Shown here one piece after another: positions 23,340 to 33,210 of a DNA stretch of 64,000 nt (positions are counted from its first letter, which is position 1; each line of letters opens with the position of its first letter). The stretch lies in the NCBI GenBank assembly GCA_003988855.1, contig QYAI01000035.1:62001-126000 (forward strand), read 5' to 3'. A program made the position numbers and the translations under genes. The DNA comes from Arachnopeziza araneosa (taxonomy: Eukaryota; Ascomycota; Leotiomycetes; Helotiales; Arachnopezizaceae). The notes below the pieces were generated by a model. That model did not search any database, was not told the origin of the DNA, and saw only the letters and a program-made list of their open reading frames with translations.

Positions 23340-25419
23340 TCAGTCGACATCCAGCAGTTCAAACATATTGTTGGCCTTCCGACGCTTATAATCCGGCGAA
23401 GAATTTTGACGTTTCTCTTTTTTGGATCTTTTCGTTGATTTATCTAGCTCTTTCGAGCTAATACTAAGCCCCTCTTCTGACATGCTAATCCCAACTTTGT
23501 CCTTAATGTCCAAGACAATGGCTGAGGTTGTCATGATGGAAGGGAGCTCATCTAGAAACAGATCGAGATGGCCGCGATCTTGATATTCCTGTATTTTGGG
23601 AAGGGATTGTAGCTGCCTAAACAACGATACGAGCGAATCAGGTATTTCGACAGCCTTTTTGTAAGATATTACTACACTAGCGACTTGTTGAAGAATCCTC
23701 AAAGAGTACAGCGATGCTTGGATCTGCGAGAAGAATTGAATAATGTCCCAGTTATACATCAACTTGGACTTGTCGTTATCTTTTGCTGTGGCAAGAAAAT
23801 TTACCGCGAGACCTGTCAGAGTTGGCTTTTCTTGATAGTGAGACCATTCTAGTTCCTGGGATACTGCAAATGCAGTCCAAACTTGAGTATTCGAGAGTTG
23901 GGGTAGCTTTTCTTGAAGACTGGAGTACCTAGTTGACAGGGAGGAACAAGCTTCGGTGACTTCTGCAATGGAAGGAAGTTGAAGGTTTCTTCCGCCTGAG
24001 GTTGTTTCTTGTTTCCTGTGCTCTATAACTACTAGAATCTGTTCACGACTGGATATAACAAGGTTGACAAGTCCATATGCTAGCTGTCTCGTCATAGTTG
24101 AAGGTTCCCAGCCCGTCGTACGGAGAGGGCATTCAAGAAGACATGGAAGAAATACATGGAATGGTAGTTGAGGTTCGGAAGTTTTCAAAGCCACAGTGCG
24201 TCCAGCTGCACGAGCAAAGGGGGAGAATTGAAGAATATATTCGGAAACTCGCGGATCCAAATTTACGAAAACTGACCGAGGTTCCTGAATTGATTTGTCA
24301 AGATTGCTAGAGAATTCAGAGTAGGGCTCTAGAAAGTCCTCAAATATCTGTGGATATGCTCGAATGGCTTCTAGAACCTTAGCTTGCATGTGAAGCTTTC
24401 CAAAAAAGCCATCAGGGTCCATATAGACCTCAAAGGCTAATGATCTCAGTCCATATTCCTTTGGGAGGCTTAGACGATCAGCAATTGCAGAAGGATGATA
24501 GACTAAACCACGTATCTCTTTACCATCCAAATTCGAAGTTAATTCCAAGTCCTTGAGAAAGCATACCGCGCCGTTTAATCCTAAATTATGAACGAGAAGG
24601 TCAGAATCCCCGGTAAGGACAATGCAACCAAACTGATGGGCATATTTTGCGCAATATAAGTCTGCCTCGTCGGGAACTACCTCAGTGATTCCTGAATATT
24701 CGGAACTGAGAAGGGTTTCGATAACGGCCGGTACCAGAAAAGAAAGAGGAGGGATAGATGTTAACTTGGTGGGAATAGGCTTATTGCTGAAGAGCCAATT
24801 GGGATCTTCTGACGCAAGTGTCAAGGCCCTACAAGGCCCAGGATGTGACTGGTAATACTTCAAGAGTCGACTTGTATACTCTACGAGTCTCTCGAGCCTA
24901 GTGGAGAACTTTGAAGTGGGCAAAAATCCGTCGAAATATATTTTCTCCCTAGATACATTTAGCTCTTGCAAATTTATGCAGAATTAGTGCAAATCGGTGG
25001 CGCAACTCATATTGTATAGCCAGGCACAACTTGCCCACCATGCACGAATCAACATTCTAAAGAAACGAAATCATTTTCATCACACTGACTCTTTGAAACG
25101 CGTCTCGATAATCGTTTAGATATCGGTGTTGACAGTTGACAATGAAGGGAGTGAGCCAAGGATTGATAGAGGACAAAACAGCCACCTACACGATAACACC
25201 ACTCTCTTTTAACTGGTCTAGCCAATAGATTGTCGCTTGTGACAACTCTAGGTATGTCGGAATGGCTTCGAATGCACTTGCTGCTCGATACCTCCGGCCG
25301 ATAGATACGTGAAAGAGGTGATGGGCGAGTGCTGATGCATCAATGACCACTGATCGACCCTCCAGAGACTCGGATTCGACAAAAGGGCGAAGAAACGAGA
25401 TCAAATGACGGATTCCCAT
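23340..25419 (-). CDS. Asteroid / XPG-like nuclease-fold protein
   Basis: Member of the FEN1/XPG-related Asteroid family; S. pombe ast1 is a relative. The family is linked to structure-specific DNA cleavage, but activity is not established for most members. Exons on the minus strand are 25419-25190 and 24948-23340, giving 612 residues. Joined, they read GVIVEKIYFDGFLP, the expected XPG-N strand. The acidic metal-site segments are visible: VVIDASALAHHLF (about residue 25), DEADLYCAKYA and LTGDSDLLVHNLG (about 170-200). The rest is long and helical and ends in a Lys-rich tail (KRSKKEKRQ), a likely nuclear signal. The 241 nt intron is longer than its neighbours' introns; alternative acceptors would add about 9 residues. 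Divergent from the PRPP synthetase gene, 172 bp apart. Confidence 0.8.
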
Positions 25420-25591
25420 TGGTGATGAGATCCTTTGTCCTCTTCAGAGACGAAGGGCGCTTTCTGGGTTGTTTGTAAGTGGCCGTAGTTTCTACATGCG
25501 AAATGCCCGTGGTCGGCTTCTATGTTCTCCCAGCCGAAGCTTTTCTGTTCCCTTCAAACTTTCTCTTCCAACTCTCATCAACCACTTCACC

Positions 25592-27350
25592 ATGCGGAAC
25601 ACCCTCATATTCGCTGGGAGCTCATGTCCCGCGCTTACTGGTCAGATATGTTCGAATCTAGGCATGGTCCCAGCTGCGGTCGAGCTGTCGCAGTTTGCAA
25701 ATGTAGCTTCTGAGCGGCGACCAGCCAAGATTGGTGGGGCTAACAATTTTGCAGGGAGAAACCAGTGTCAAGATTATGACTAGCATTCGAGAAAAGGATG
25801 TTTTCGTCGTGCAATCGGGTAGTAGTAAGATCAATGATAGCATTATGGAGCTTCTGATCTTGATATCTGCTTGTAAGGGTGGCTCAGCAAACAAAATCAC
25901 TGGTTAGAGTTACCCCAAAGTCGAAGCCGAAGCTTGCGATGCTAATCATCTATCCACAGCTGTCCTACCATATTTCCCTTATAGCAGGCAATCAAAGAAG
26001 AAATCACATAGAGGAGCAATCACAGCTCGCATGCTTGCGAACCTTCTAAGCATTGCCGGAGTTAATCATGTCATTACAATTGACCTTCACGCTTCGCAGA
26101 TGCAAGGTTTTTTCAAGTGCCCTGTCGACAATCTCCACGCTGAGCCATTAATTGCACGATGGATTAGACACAATGTACTGAATTGGCAAGATGCCGTTTG
26201 TGTATCAAAGAATGCTGGAGGCACAAAGAGGGTTACATCTCTCGCAGATGCCTTGAAGCTCAATTTTGGCATGGTTACAACCGACAGGAAGCGAGGTGCT
26301 AGTCATAACATGAGTTCAAGCATGATTATGAGGCAACTTGACGGATTTATCCCAACGGACTTGGATTATGACGTGAGCAGGCTCCGTCTTGGGCCCGCAG
26401 ATTATGCTTCCCGGATGGAGACAAGGCCAGAGTTAAGTAGAATACGTACTGAAGAGCCAAAGGAGAGAAACGACGAAGAAGAGAAGCCGAAGCAAACGAC
26501 ACCTGCACGACGAAGTCGAGAAACGAAAGAAGACTCAAAGGAGGAGGAAAAGCCGAAACAGAACACGCCCCAACGTCCAGGCCATACACGTCAAGACAGC
26601 AGTTCCTCTCTCCGAAAACTGCAAAGTATGCCATCACCTCTGAGAGCCGCACATCCTGGACCAGCAAGATCGCCATTGATTCGAGCTCAGAGCACCCAAA
26701 GCACCCCAACGCGGTCTTCTCCGATAGAGGAAGAGTCGGAATACACGGATGAGCGAGCTCGAGATATCACACAAGGCCGGCTTGTGCAAGGGCATATTGT
26801 ACCAGACGACTATCCATCGCCTACACAGTCTGCAATGTCAAGTTCAATGATCTTTGAGAAACCAGAAGATGACCCTATGGAAATGTCACATAATTCTTCC
26901 TACTTTACGCAAGAGCCCATGGGCGGAACTGCGGATGCGGCAGCAACTTCCGATGAAGAAGAGGAAGGTTTCAAGAACCCCAGCCTTGAACAAATGATAA
27001 CCCTTGTCGGAGACGTCCGAAATCGACCTGTTTTCATTGTTGATGACATGATCGATAAAGCCGGGAGTTGGATTGCTGCAGCCGAATGTGTCGTCAAGCG
27101 TGGTGGTGCAAAGAAAGTATATTGCATTGCAACACATGGTCTATTTGGTGGTGATTCTCTAGAGGCCCTCCAAGAATGTGATTGCATTGATACAATCATT
27201 GTCACCAATTCATTTCCAATATCACTAGAGAAGGCCAAGGCTACGAAGAAGCTCGTTATCCTCGATTTATCGAATCTATTGGCTGAAGCCATTCGAAGGA
27301 ACCACTATGGAGAAAGCATGTCAGCGCTTTTCACACACTCATCCGATTAG
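25592..27350 (+). CDS. PRS5: Ribose-phosphate pyrophosphokinase (PRPP synthetase) with long internal insertion
   Basis: Makes 5-phosphoribosyl-1-diphosphate from ribose 5-phosphate and ATP for nucleotide, His and Trp synthesis. Exons 25592-25702, 25755-25902 and 25960-27350 give 549 residues. The N-terminal half has FANGETSVKI, VVQSG and ITAVLPYFPYSRQ, then IDLHASQMQGFF (metal and ATP region). The C-terminal half has FIVDDMIDKAGSW, the PRPP-binding loop, and ATHGLFGGDSLE. Between these lies a low-complexity insertion of about 170 residues (roughly 26400-26990). It contains Lys/Glu repeats with EEKPKQxTP twice, many Ser-Pro/Thr-Pro sites and an acidic DEEEEGF end. Non-homologous insertions are known in yeast Prs1 and Prs5; assignment to PRS5 rather than PRS1 is tentative. 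The insertion is probably disordered and may carry regulatory phosphorylation sites. Confidence 0.85.
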
Positions 27351-27916
27351 AAGATTGATGGAAACGAGGAACGATGATGACCTGTACGAATCTTAAAGTT
27401 AAGACAGCGCGGCGTTGGTTGGGCGGCGGAGTTTCATAGAATTAAGGCGGCCTGATCTTCAAACTTTCACCTCCATCTGTGTGAACTTAGGCAGTTAGTA
27501 AGTGGTCTCATGCAGTGAGTTAAGACATTGAATTTTCAGCAACGCAAAGCACAACGTAATCGACTTCTTTTCTTAAGCACCCAGCGATGCATTCTGTAGA
27601 GATTGCCGGAGCATCTTTCATTTAGAAAGATGCCCTGAACGGAGCGTTGGCAGATTGATACTGTTCTTGTAAAAGACAATCTGGGAACAGAAGGCACTTT
27701 ATTCTAGTGGTAACACTACAGCTTTCATTAGCTGGCGGATAAGGGGCAAGAGAACCTCTCACACATTCAATCACACTTTTACTTGATAGTAAAATCATTC
27801 ACATGTTAGAGGAGAATTGCTTGGTCTTACGATCATTATTGATTAAAATGTCCCGAAGTCCGGGAGATGCGCGGGGCGTTACTTATTTCTACAAGTGTTA
27901 ATATCAACGATTGTCT
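27351..27916. other. Convergent intergenic region at left edge of the quinate cluster
   Basis: 566 bp between the 3' ends of the PRPP synthetase and dehydroshikimate dehydratase genes. No gene or notable repeat. It contains one GGATAAG half-site-like sequence near 27737, but this position is 3' of both genes and is unlikely to be a promoter element. Confidence 0.45.
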
Positions 27917-29017
27917 TTACAATCTTGCTGAGATATCCATCTCAACCTGTTTCCAAGGCGTCGTATTCTGTCTAGCAGAAACGATTTGATCTACCTTTCC
28001 TTCCCATTTCATAATTCTCACTATTTTCTTCCAGCTTGCCACTGCTCTTTCAGCGTGCTCCATTGGAACCTCTTCTCTTTCATCAATTAGGCTTCTGTTG
28101 AACAATTCCACAGACAGCCATCCCTTATACCCCATACCATCCTTCTCATCACATATCGCCTTCAACACCTCTAATACGGGTAGGTAACCTCCTCGTTCCT
28201 CCTCACACAGTAATAGCCTGCAATTTCGACTCCAACTCATTCTCGCCGGCTGGCCTTTGACGTAAAACTCGTGCCCTTCAACGAGTGGGCTCGCTAATTT
28301 CTCAGCATCAACAATTTGAACATAGAACACCTTTTTCACATCAATCTCTTTCGCCATCCTCCGCATACTCTCGCGAAATTCGGTCTCCGCATTCTCAACC
28401 TTCCCATCCGCTCGTTCTGGATCTGCATATTCGCGACCGGCGATATTAAATGTATCGAGGCATAACCCAAAATTGTCTCTGTCGATTGCTTTCACAACAG
28501 CCCAAACTTTGGACCACGTATTATTCCACGTACCGAAGCACAGGTTCTCATAGGCAAATCGGAAACCTTCTCTTGCTCCCAGATCCGCAACCTCTCTCAA
28601 GTCACGAACAACGGTAGCGAGATCCCCGGTGAAGCCATCAGCTTCTGTCTTGAATGTGCAAGGGATCTGAATGAGATCCGTCCCCAGTATCCTCGAAATA
28701 CCAAACCAGACTCTCAGTTCGTCCAACTTCTTCGACCGCGCGGATGGTGATAGGTTTCCTTCATAGTCAGAGAAAGGGCCGATGCCTATGATGACAAGGG
28801 AGAGTGAGTCGGCGAGATGGCGAATCTGTTTGGCAGCGAGGATTTGGTTATCGGCAGTAGCGCCACCGGGGAAAGAAGATGCCAAGTAGAGGAGGTCTTC
28901 GAAGAAGATTTCGATGCCGGGGAGGCCTACTTGAGATGCAGCTGTGAACTTGGGAGGAAGTTGTTGAACCCAAGCACGGCCGAGGGAGTGCGAGCAGATA
29001 GCTGGCTTGTAGGACAT
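27917..29017 (-). CDS. qa-4/qutC: 3-dehydroshikimate dehydratase (quinate catabolism)
   Basis: Converts 3-dehydroshikimate to protocatechuate, the step that commits quinate and shikimate carbon to ring cleavage. A single exon of 366 residues starts at ATG 29017 (MSYKPAICSHSLGRAW). It is a TIM-barrel of the xylose-isomerase-like family with GIEIFFEDL, RFAYENLCFGTWNNTW (strand with the metal Glu), CLDTFNIAGREYADP (Asp), KVFYVQIVDAEK and WLSVELFNRSL (second Glu). Length and motifs fit the fungal QA-4/QutC type, with no fused C-terminal dioxygenase-like domain as in bacterial forms. The cluster context with quinate dehydrogenase and the qa regulators supports the call. A 17-bp tandem repeat sits in the presumed 5' UTR. 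Confidence 0.92.
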   Translation of the reverse strand: MSYKPAICSHSLGRAWVQQLPPKFTAASQVGLPGIEIFFEDLLYLASSFPGGATADNQILAAKQIRHLADSLSLVIIGIGPFSDYEGNLSPSARSKKLDELRVWFGISRILGTDLIQIPCTFKTEADGFTGDLATVVRDLREVADLGAREGFRFAYENLCFGTWNNTWSKVWAVVKAIDRDNFGLCLDTFNIAGREYADPERADGKVENAETEFRESMRRMAKEIDVKKVFYVQIVDAEKLASPLVEGHEFYVKGQPARMSWSRNCRLLLCEEERGGYLPVLEVLKAICDEKDGMGYKGWLSVELFNRSLIDEREEVPMEHAERAVASWKKIVRIMKWEGKVDQIVSARQNTTPWKQVEMDISARL

Positions 29018-29044
29018 TGTTAATTGTGCTTGCGGAACAAAAAG

Positions 29045-29108
29045 GATGGGATTGTGGTAGAGGATGGATTGTGATAGGGGATGGATTGTGATAGGGGATG
29101 GATTGTGT
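29045..29108. repeat. 17-bp tandem repeat, unit ATGGATTGTGATAGGGG
   Basis: Two perfect 17-bp copies and a partial third are preceded by a diverged copy (ATGGGATTGTGGTAGAGG). The array starts about 30 bp upstream of the dehydroshikimate dehydratase start codon, so it is probably transcribed in that gene's 5' UTR or lies in its core promoter. Confidence 0.85.
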
Positions 29109-29450
29109 ACAATAGATGTGCAAGAAAGATGAACAAGTGCCAGGTCAACGGATGAGGCTTAATTGTGCGTAGTATGCATCAACATCGAGTAGACGAGTGG
29201 TTGAGAATTTAGGAGAGGCTATCTATTCGCGGCGACCGTCATAGGCCCAACCCCGAGTCTACCCAGCCTATGCGACATGTCGCCCTACCAGGCGTAGCAA
29301 TGACCAGCGGAACCATTCCTGCCCAGTTGGGATGTAAGTTGAAGTTTGGGGAGGCGAAGAAGCGGCGGATGAGGAATTTGCCCTGGGGGGGGGGGGTTTC
29401 GGTTAAGGATTCTTCCCTGGTGGGTGAAGCGACGACCGGATCCGACGTCG

Positions 29451-29490
29451 TCCCTTCCCTTCCCTTCCCTTCCCTTCCCTTCCCTTCCCC
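29451..29490. repeat. (TCCCT)8 microsatellite
   Basis: Eight consecutive 5-bp units, the last reading TCCCC, form a homopyrimidine tract on the plus strand. A 12-G run (29385-29396) lies 55 bp upstream. Both tracts are in the promoter-side region of the oxidoreductase pseudogene. Confidence 0.9.
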
Positions 29491-29601
29491 TTTTCACTCT
29501 TCCCTCTCCACGGGAAGGAGGGATGGGCTGTGGGGTGTCGACGAAGTTGTAGGGCTGCATATTTTCTTTCCTTGCTGTCGTTTCCTGAGACTTCCTCAGC
29601 T

Positions 29602-30735
29602 ACTACTACTCCCTTCAATATAGCTCTCATCGGTGCTGGCCTCATCGGTGCTGGCCTCATCGGTGCTGGCCTCATCGGTCCTCGTCATGCCTAATCGATC
29701 CTTAAACTGAATTCCAGTAACGTTCATCTCATTGCTCTAGTCGAGCCTTCTCCGAGAGGACCCACACTCGCAAGTTCCTTCAACACCACCCTTTTCACTT
29801 CTCTTTCTTCCCTAATATCATCCTCTGTTCACGTCGATGCAGCAATCATCTGCACTCCGAACGCTACCCACGTACCTCTTGCTCTTCAGCTCGTCGAAGC
29901 CGGCATTGCCGTTCTGGTTGAGAAACCAGTCTCGACATCCATCTCCTCGGGACAAGAGTTGATCTCCACAGCGCAAGAGAAGAAGGTTCCGATATTGGTC
30001 GGACACCATCGGAGATTCAACCCGTACCTCCTGGCGGCGAAGAAGTGTCTTGATGCTCACTCTCTCGGCCGAGTTCTGGCCGTGCAAGGCACATGGTGTC
30101 TCAAGAAGCCGGCTGACTATTCTGACCAAATTGGAGAATGGCGAAGAGGGAAGAATGGAGGTGTGGTATTGATCAATCTCGTTCATGAGCTTGGTCTACT
30201 GCGATATCTACTTGGGCCGATTGTTCCTGTTTCTGCCTTGCCAACAGCAAAAGAGAGAGGCTTTGAGGCGGAAGAAGGAGGTGCGGTATTGATGAGGTTT
30301 GAGAGCGGTGTTGTCGGGACGTTTGCGGTGAGTGATAACTCACCTAGTCCGTGGGCCTTTGAAGTTGGCACGGGTGAAAATCCAACGATTCCCCCGTGGG
30401 AGTCATCTTCAGGGCAGAGCTTCTATAGAATTATGGGATCAGATGCGAGTCTAAGTGTGCCGGATTTGACAATCTGGAGGAATCGAAACTGGACCGAAGA
30501 GTTGAAATGTGAGAAATTGGAGCTTGATAAGAGCCAAGTGCCGTTTGATGAGCAGATGAGACATTTTGTAAGTGTAGTGAGAGAGGGTGAGAGACCGAGA
30601 TGCACAGGTGAGGAGGCGCTGAGCGCGATGGTTGTTTGTGAAGCCGTAAAGAGAGCAATGGAAAAAGCAGATGGAATGCCGTTTGAGATCAAGGGATTTG
30701 AGATTATTGAGAGAGACAACGTAACAAAGTGTTAG
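29602..30735 (+). pseudogene. Gfo/Idh/MocA-family oxidoreductase, interrupted by an in-frame stop and lacking a start codon
   Basis: NAD(P)-dependent oxidoreductase of the inositol 2-dehydrogenase-like superfamily. The frame is continuous from about 29602: ATTTPFNIALIGAG, a repeated LIGAG, GPRHA, then TAA at 29692-29694, then SILKLNSSNVHLIALVEPSP and on to 30733. The sequence on both sides of the stop is family-like: IALIGAGLIGPRHA before, and VHLIALVEPS, AAIICTPNATH, VLVEKPVS and NLVHELGLLR after. The stop would be a CAA codon changed by one C-to-T transition. The Rossmann glycine loop is expanded by three perfect copies of a 15-bp unit (29626-29670). I find no ATG in frame near the expected start, and the first one downstream is deep in the protein (about 30291). 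A canonical-looking 63-nt intron (GTCCTC...CTCTAG) would skip the stop but delete conserved Rossmann sequence. Sequencing error cannot be excluded. Confidence 0.7.
29626..29679 (+). repeat. 15-bp in-frame tandem repeat (LIGAG x3) in the Rossmann motif of the oxidoreductase pseudogene
   Basis: CTCATCGGTGCTGGC occurs three times without a mismatch, then a fourth partial copy (CTCATCGGT). In translation it expands a normal GAGLIGP loop to three LIGAG units plus LIGP. Identical copies suggest recent slippage. Confidence 0.92.
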
Positions 30736-30826
30736 ATAGAGTTAATGTAGATCACATGAGGATTTTAGGTCTTAGGGAAAAATCATAGTAATATAGCTAC
30801 TCTATGGAGATTATATATAATATACA

Positions 30827-31855
30827 CTACAGTTTCGAAGCTGACAATTTCTTTGCAATAGTTTCCTTTACTCTCTCCACCGGAAAAGAACCAACTTTTC
30901 TTCTCAACCACACCTTATCCTGTTCCAAGCCCTGCCAGACCATGGCTTCCACACCTGGAATAACGGTCCATCCCTTCTCCTTACTCAAATTTGCAATCTC
31001 CGTATTCGGACTCGGATGGTAGCACATCTCCAGCAGCGGGCCTTTCTTCTCCTTGCTCAACATGGCATCGATAATCGCTCTCGCACGGATCTCATCCGCC
31101 GTCTTGGGCGGGAAATCTGGGACAGCGGAGACCACCACGGCCGGACCAGCGAGCGTGGCGGCCTCCTCCACAGTGGAGATGTAGCGCAGGCCATCTCCAA
31201 AGCCTTTCGATACGCATTCTGCAATCACGGCGTCGCACTCTGCCTTCTCTCGATTGACGAGGTAGATCGTCGAGCATTCTAGGAAATGTTGCAGGGTGTA
31301 GACGGCCGCTCTGCAGGTTCCGCCTCCACCGATAATCATTCCTGGCTTGCCTTTGATACTGGCAGCCACTTCTTTGCTGGTATTTTGTAGGATGGCTTCA
31401 CGGATACCAATGCAATCCGTGTTAGTTCCGCACAGCAGGCGGCGTCCGTCCGGTGCAGATCGCAGAAAGATGGTGTTGACGGCACCAATGGCTTCTCCTT
31501 CTGGAGTTAGGACATCGAGTCGTGGGATGATGGCTACTTTGTGAGGCATGGTGACGCTGGCGCCAAAGAATTTGGGGTCTTTGGTCAAGGCTAGACATGC
31601 GTCTAAATCGCGGGTTTCGTAGAGAAATTGTTGGTATTTGAGGCCCAGGGCATCATAGATGGTGCCGTGAAGGAGGGGTGAGAGTGAATGAGCAATGGGA
31701 TAACCGAAAAGGTAGACGACTTTCTCAAGATGGTCAGTTGAGGGTGCTGGAGGCGAGTCTGAAGGCGTTGTGACGGGGGCAGCGGGCAAGATGGTCTTGG
31801 ACTGTGGTTCGGCCATGATAGCGATCTTGATAGAGTTGATCAGCCAAGAGAGCAT
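30827..31855 (-). CDS. qa-3/qutB: Quinate/shikimate dehydrogenase (catabolic)
   Basis: Oxidises quinate to 3-dehydroquinate, and shikimate to 3-dehydroshikimate, at the entry of the pathway. Single exon; 342 residues from ATG 31855 or 329 from the internal ATG 31816 (MAEPQSKT), which may be the better start. The shikimate-dehydrogenase fold shows LFGYPIAHSLSPLLHGTIYD (substrate loop with SLS), ASVTMPHK (catalytic Lys), AVNTIFLR, GTNTDCIG (Asp) and the nucleotide loop MIIGGGGTCRAAVYTL. The loop ends in LVNREKAE, the usual fungal form. The gene faces the broken oxidoreductase tail-to-tail with only 91 bp between stop codons. Quinate rather than shikimate specificity is inferred from the cluster context. 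Confidence 0.9.
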   Translation of the reverse strand: MLSWLINSIKIAIMAEPQSKTILPAAPVTTPSDSPPAPSTDHLEKVVYLFGYPIAHSLSPLLHGTIYDALGLKYQQFLYETRDLDACLALTKDPKFFGASVTMPHKVAIIPRLDVLTPEGEAIGAVNTIFLRSAPDGRRLLCGTNTDCIGIREAILQNTSKEVAASIKGKPGMIIGGGGTCRAAVYTLQHFLECSTIYLVNREKAECDAVIAECVSKGFGDGLRYISTVEEAATLAGPAVVVSAVPDFPPKTADEIRARAIIDAMLSKEKKGPLLEMCYHPSPNTEIANLSKEKGWTVIPGVEAMVWQGLEQDKVWLRRKVGSFPVERVKETIAKKLSASKL

Positions 31856-33210
31856 TGTGATAGAGGAAGTAAAGAGTTTGATGGTATTTAATGAGTATCG
31901 CTAATCGAAAGCAGGCTGGAAGATGGTAAATTGTATATAATTCCAAGATCAGCACCAAAGAGAAAGAAGCATATGCAATGAGCAGCCCAGGGAGAGAATA
32001 TAACAACTCCCGCGGCTATCAATTGCAAGGCAGTGATCACAAGGGAATATTCGAGGAGTCTCGAGATAGGAGGAAGATGCAGTAACCAACCTCAACAATT
32101 GTTTTGGTCAAGAGAGAAGGGTGGGTCACTACGTTGACCTTGAATACCTACAACAGTCATGTGCTTGCCCCAGATTCTGGTGATAATTCTTTACCCGATG
32201 GGCTACCCAGTGTGGAGGTGTGGGAGAAGGGAGAAGAGAGAAGAGAGAAGAGCTGCGTTTGATTATATCATCAACCGTGGAATTGCTCCGCTTGTTCCCT
32301 TGAGTTGGCTAAACTTCGGAATGTCCTCAATTCTGCTTGTTTCCGAGACCGTTTTGTCCAAGTATTATAAGTTGGGGTTTCTAGTCAAAGCTATGCTCTT
32401 TGTATCGTATCGTTCTTATGTTGCTCTCATCTTTTGATATTAGGATTGTCAATATTGCTTCATAAGTCTCGTTTCTTCCAGAGCGCCATAAGGCCCGATT
32501 TGGTTCCTATCATGCGGGAGAGTTTTCTCAACATCTCGAACTATGGGAAAGCCGAGAGGAAATCTTCAAGATGGGACTCCTTTCGTTGAAAGAAGGTGAG
32601 AATCTCGCAATAATTACAACTGAGGAGCTTCTAATATGATTAGATCGGCCAACGCCAAAATTCGCTACAATATTACGTGCAGCAGTGTGGGCGAGAGGTA
32701 ATTTTGATGAAATCTCCAGTGCTGCTTGTGCTATGTAGGAGCATACATTACTATGGCCGACCCAGCTAATCATCTCATTGAATGAGATGGAGTGAGTTCT
32801 GAAAAAGATGCCACCAGAGAAAAGGCTGCACACTTGGAAAGCGTATAGACCCTTAACACAGTAGATAATATAGACACAAATAGAAGAGACATGGTAGAGA
32901 TAGCTGCAATGACGACGAGAAGATCCATTTTTATATTCGCGTAATCTCATGAATTTTATGAGATGAATTGGTGATGAACATAGCTCACAAGAGGATATGA
33001 AGTGATTTCTCGCTCGACTCATGAAAATGTATCTCAACCAGTCTTCCGCAGTCGGAAGCCTCGATGGAGCTCCTACCCCACTAACCCACCGCTTACTGAC
33101 GGCCACCCGCGGGATCTGTTTTACCTCTCTGGGTATCTTGCGACTCCCTCCAGAGCTCTGGCTCGTAGTTTCTCCCTTCGCTCATCTCCAACTTGGATAG
33201 CGCTCTCACC
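31856..33210. other. Intergenic region inside the quinate cluster, about 1.35 kb
   Basis: Lies between the divergent quinate dehydrogenase and QutG-like genes. A 192-codon frame on the minus strand (32528-33106) and a 92-codon frame on the plus strand (32159-32437) are present, but neither resembles a known cluster member (no sugar-transporter signature, no dehydroquinase). The region should contain both promoters; no full QA-1F/QutA palindrome was found by eye. Confidence 0.45.

Larger units (their letters stand above)
29018..29601. promoter_or_regulatory. Intergenic region with three simple-sequence elements upstream of the dehydroshikimate dehydratase gene
   Basis: This region separates the dehydratase gene from the divergent broken oxidoreductase, so it should hold both promoters. 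It contains a 17-bp tandem repeat at 29045-29108, a 12-G run at 29385-29396 and eight TCCCT-type units at 29451-29490. I looked for the GGRTAA-N4-TTATCC palindrome bound by QA-1F/QutA in Neurospora and Aspergillus and did not find a full match here. Confidence 0.5.

Noticed and set aside
27730..27745. GGATAAG sequence resembling half of the QA-1F/QutA target
   Set aside because: Only half of the palindrome is present and it lies 3' to both neighbouring genes.
29045..29108. Short direct repeats that might suggest a CRISPR-like array
   Set aside because: Units are contiguous with no spacers, and the genome is fungal; it is a plain tandem repeat.
32528..33106. 192-codon minus-strand frame inside the quinate cluster gap
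   Set aside because: No domain, membrane-transporter pattern or splice partner; overlaps the promoter side of the QutG-like gene. It is neither the missing permease nor dehydroquinase.
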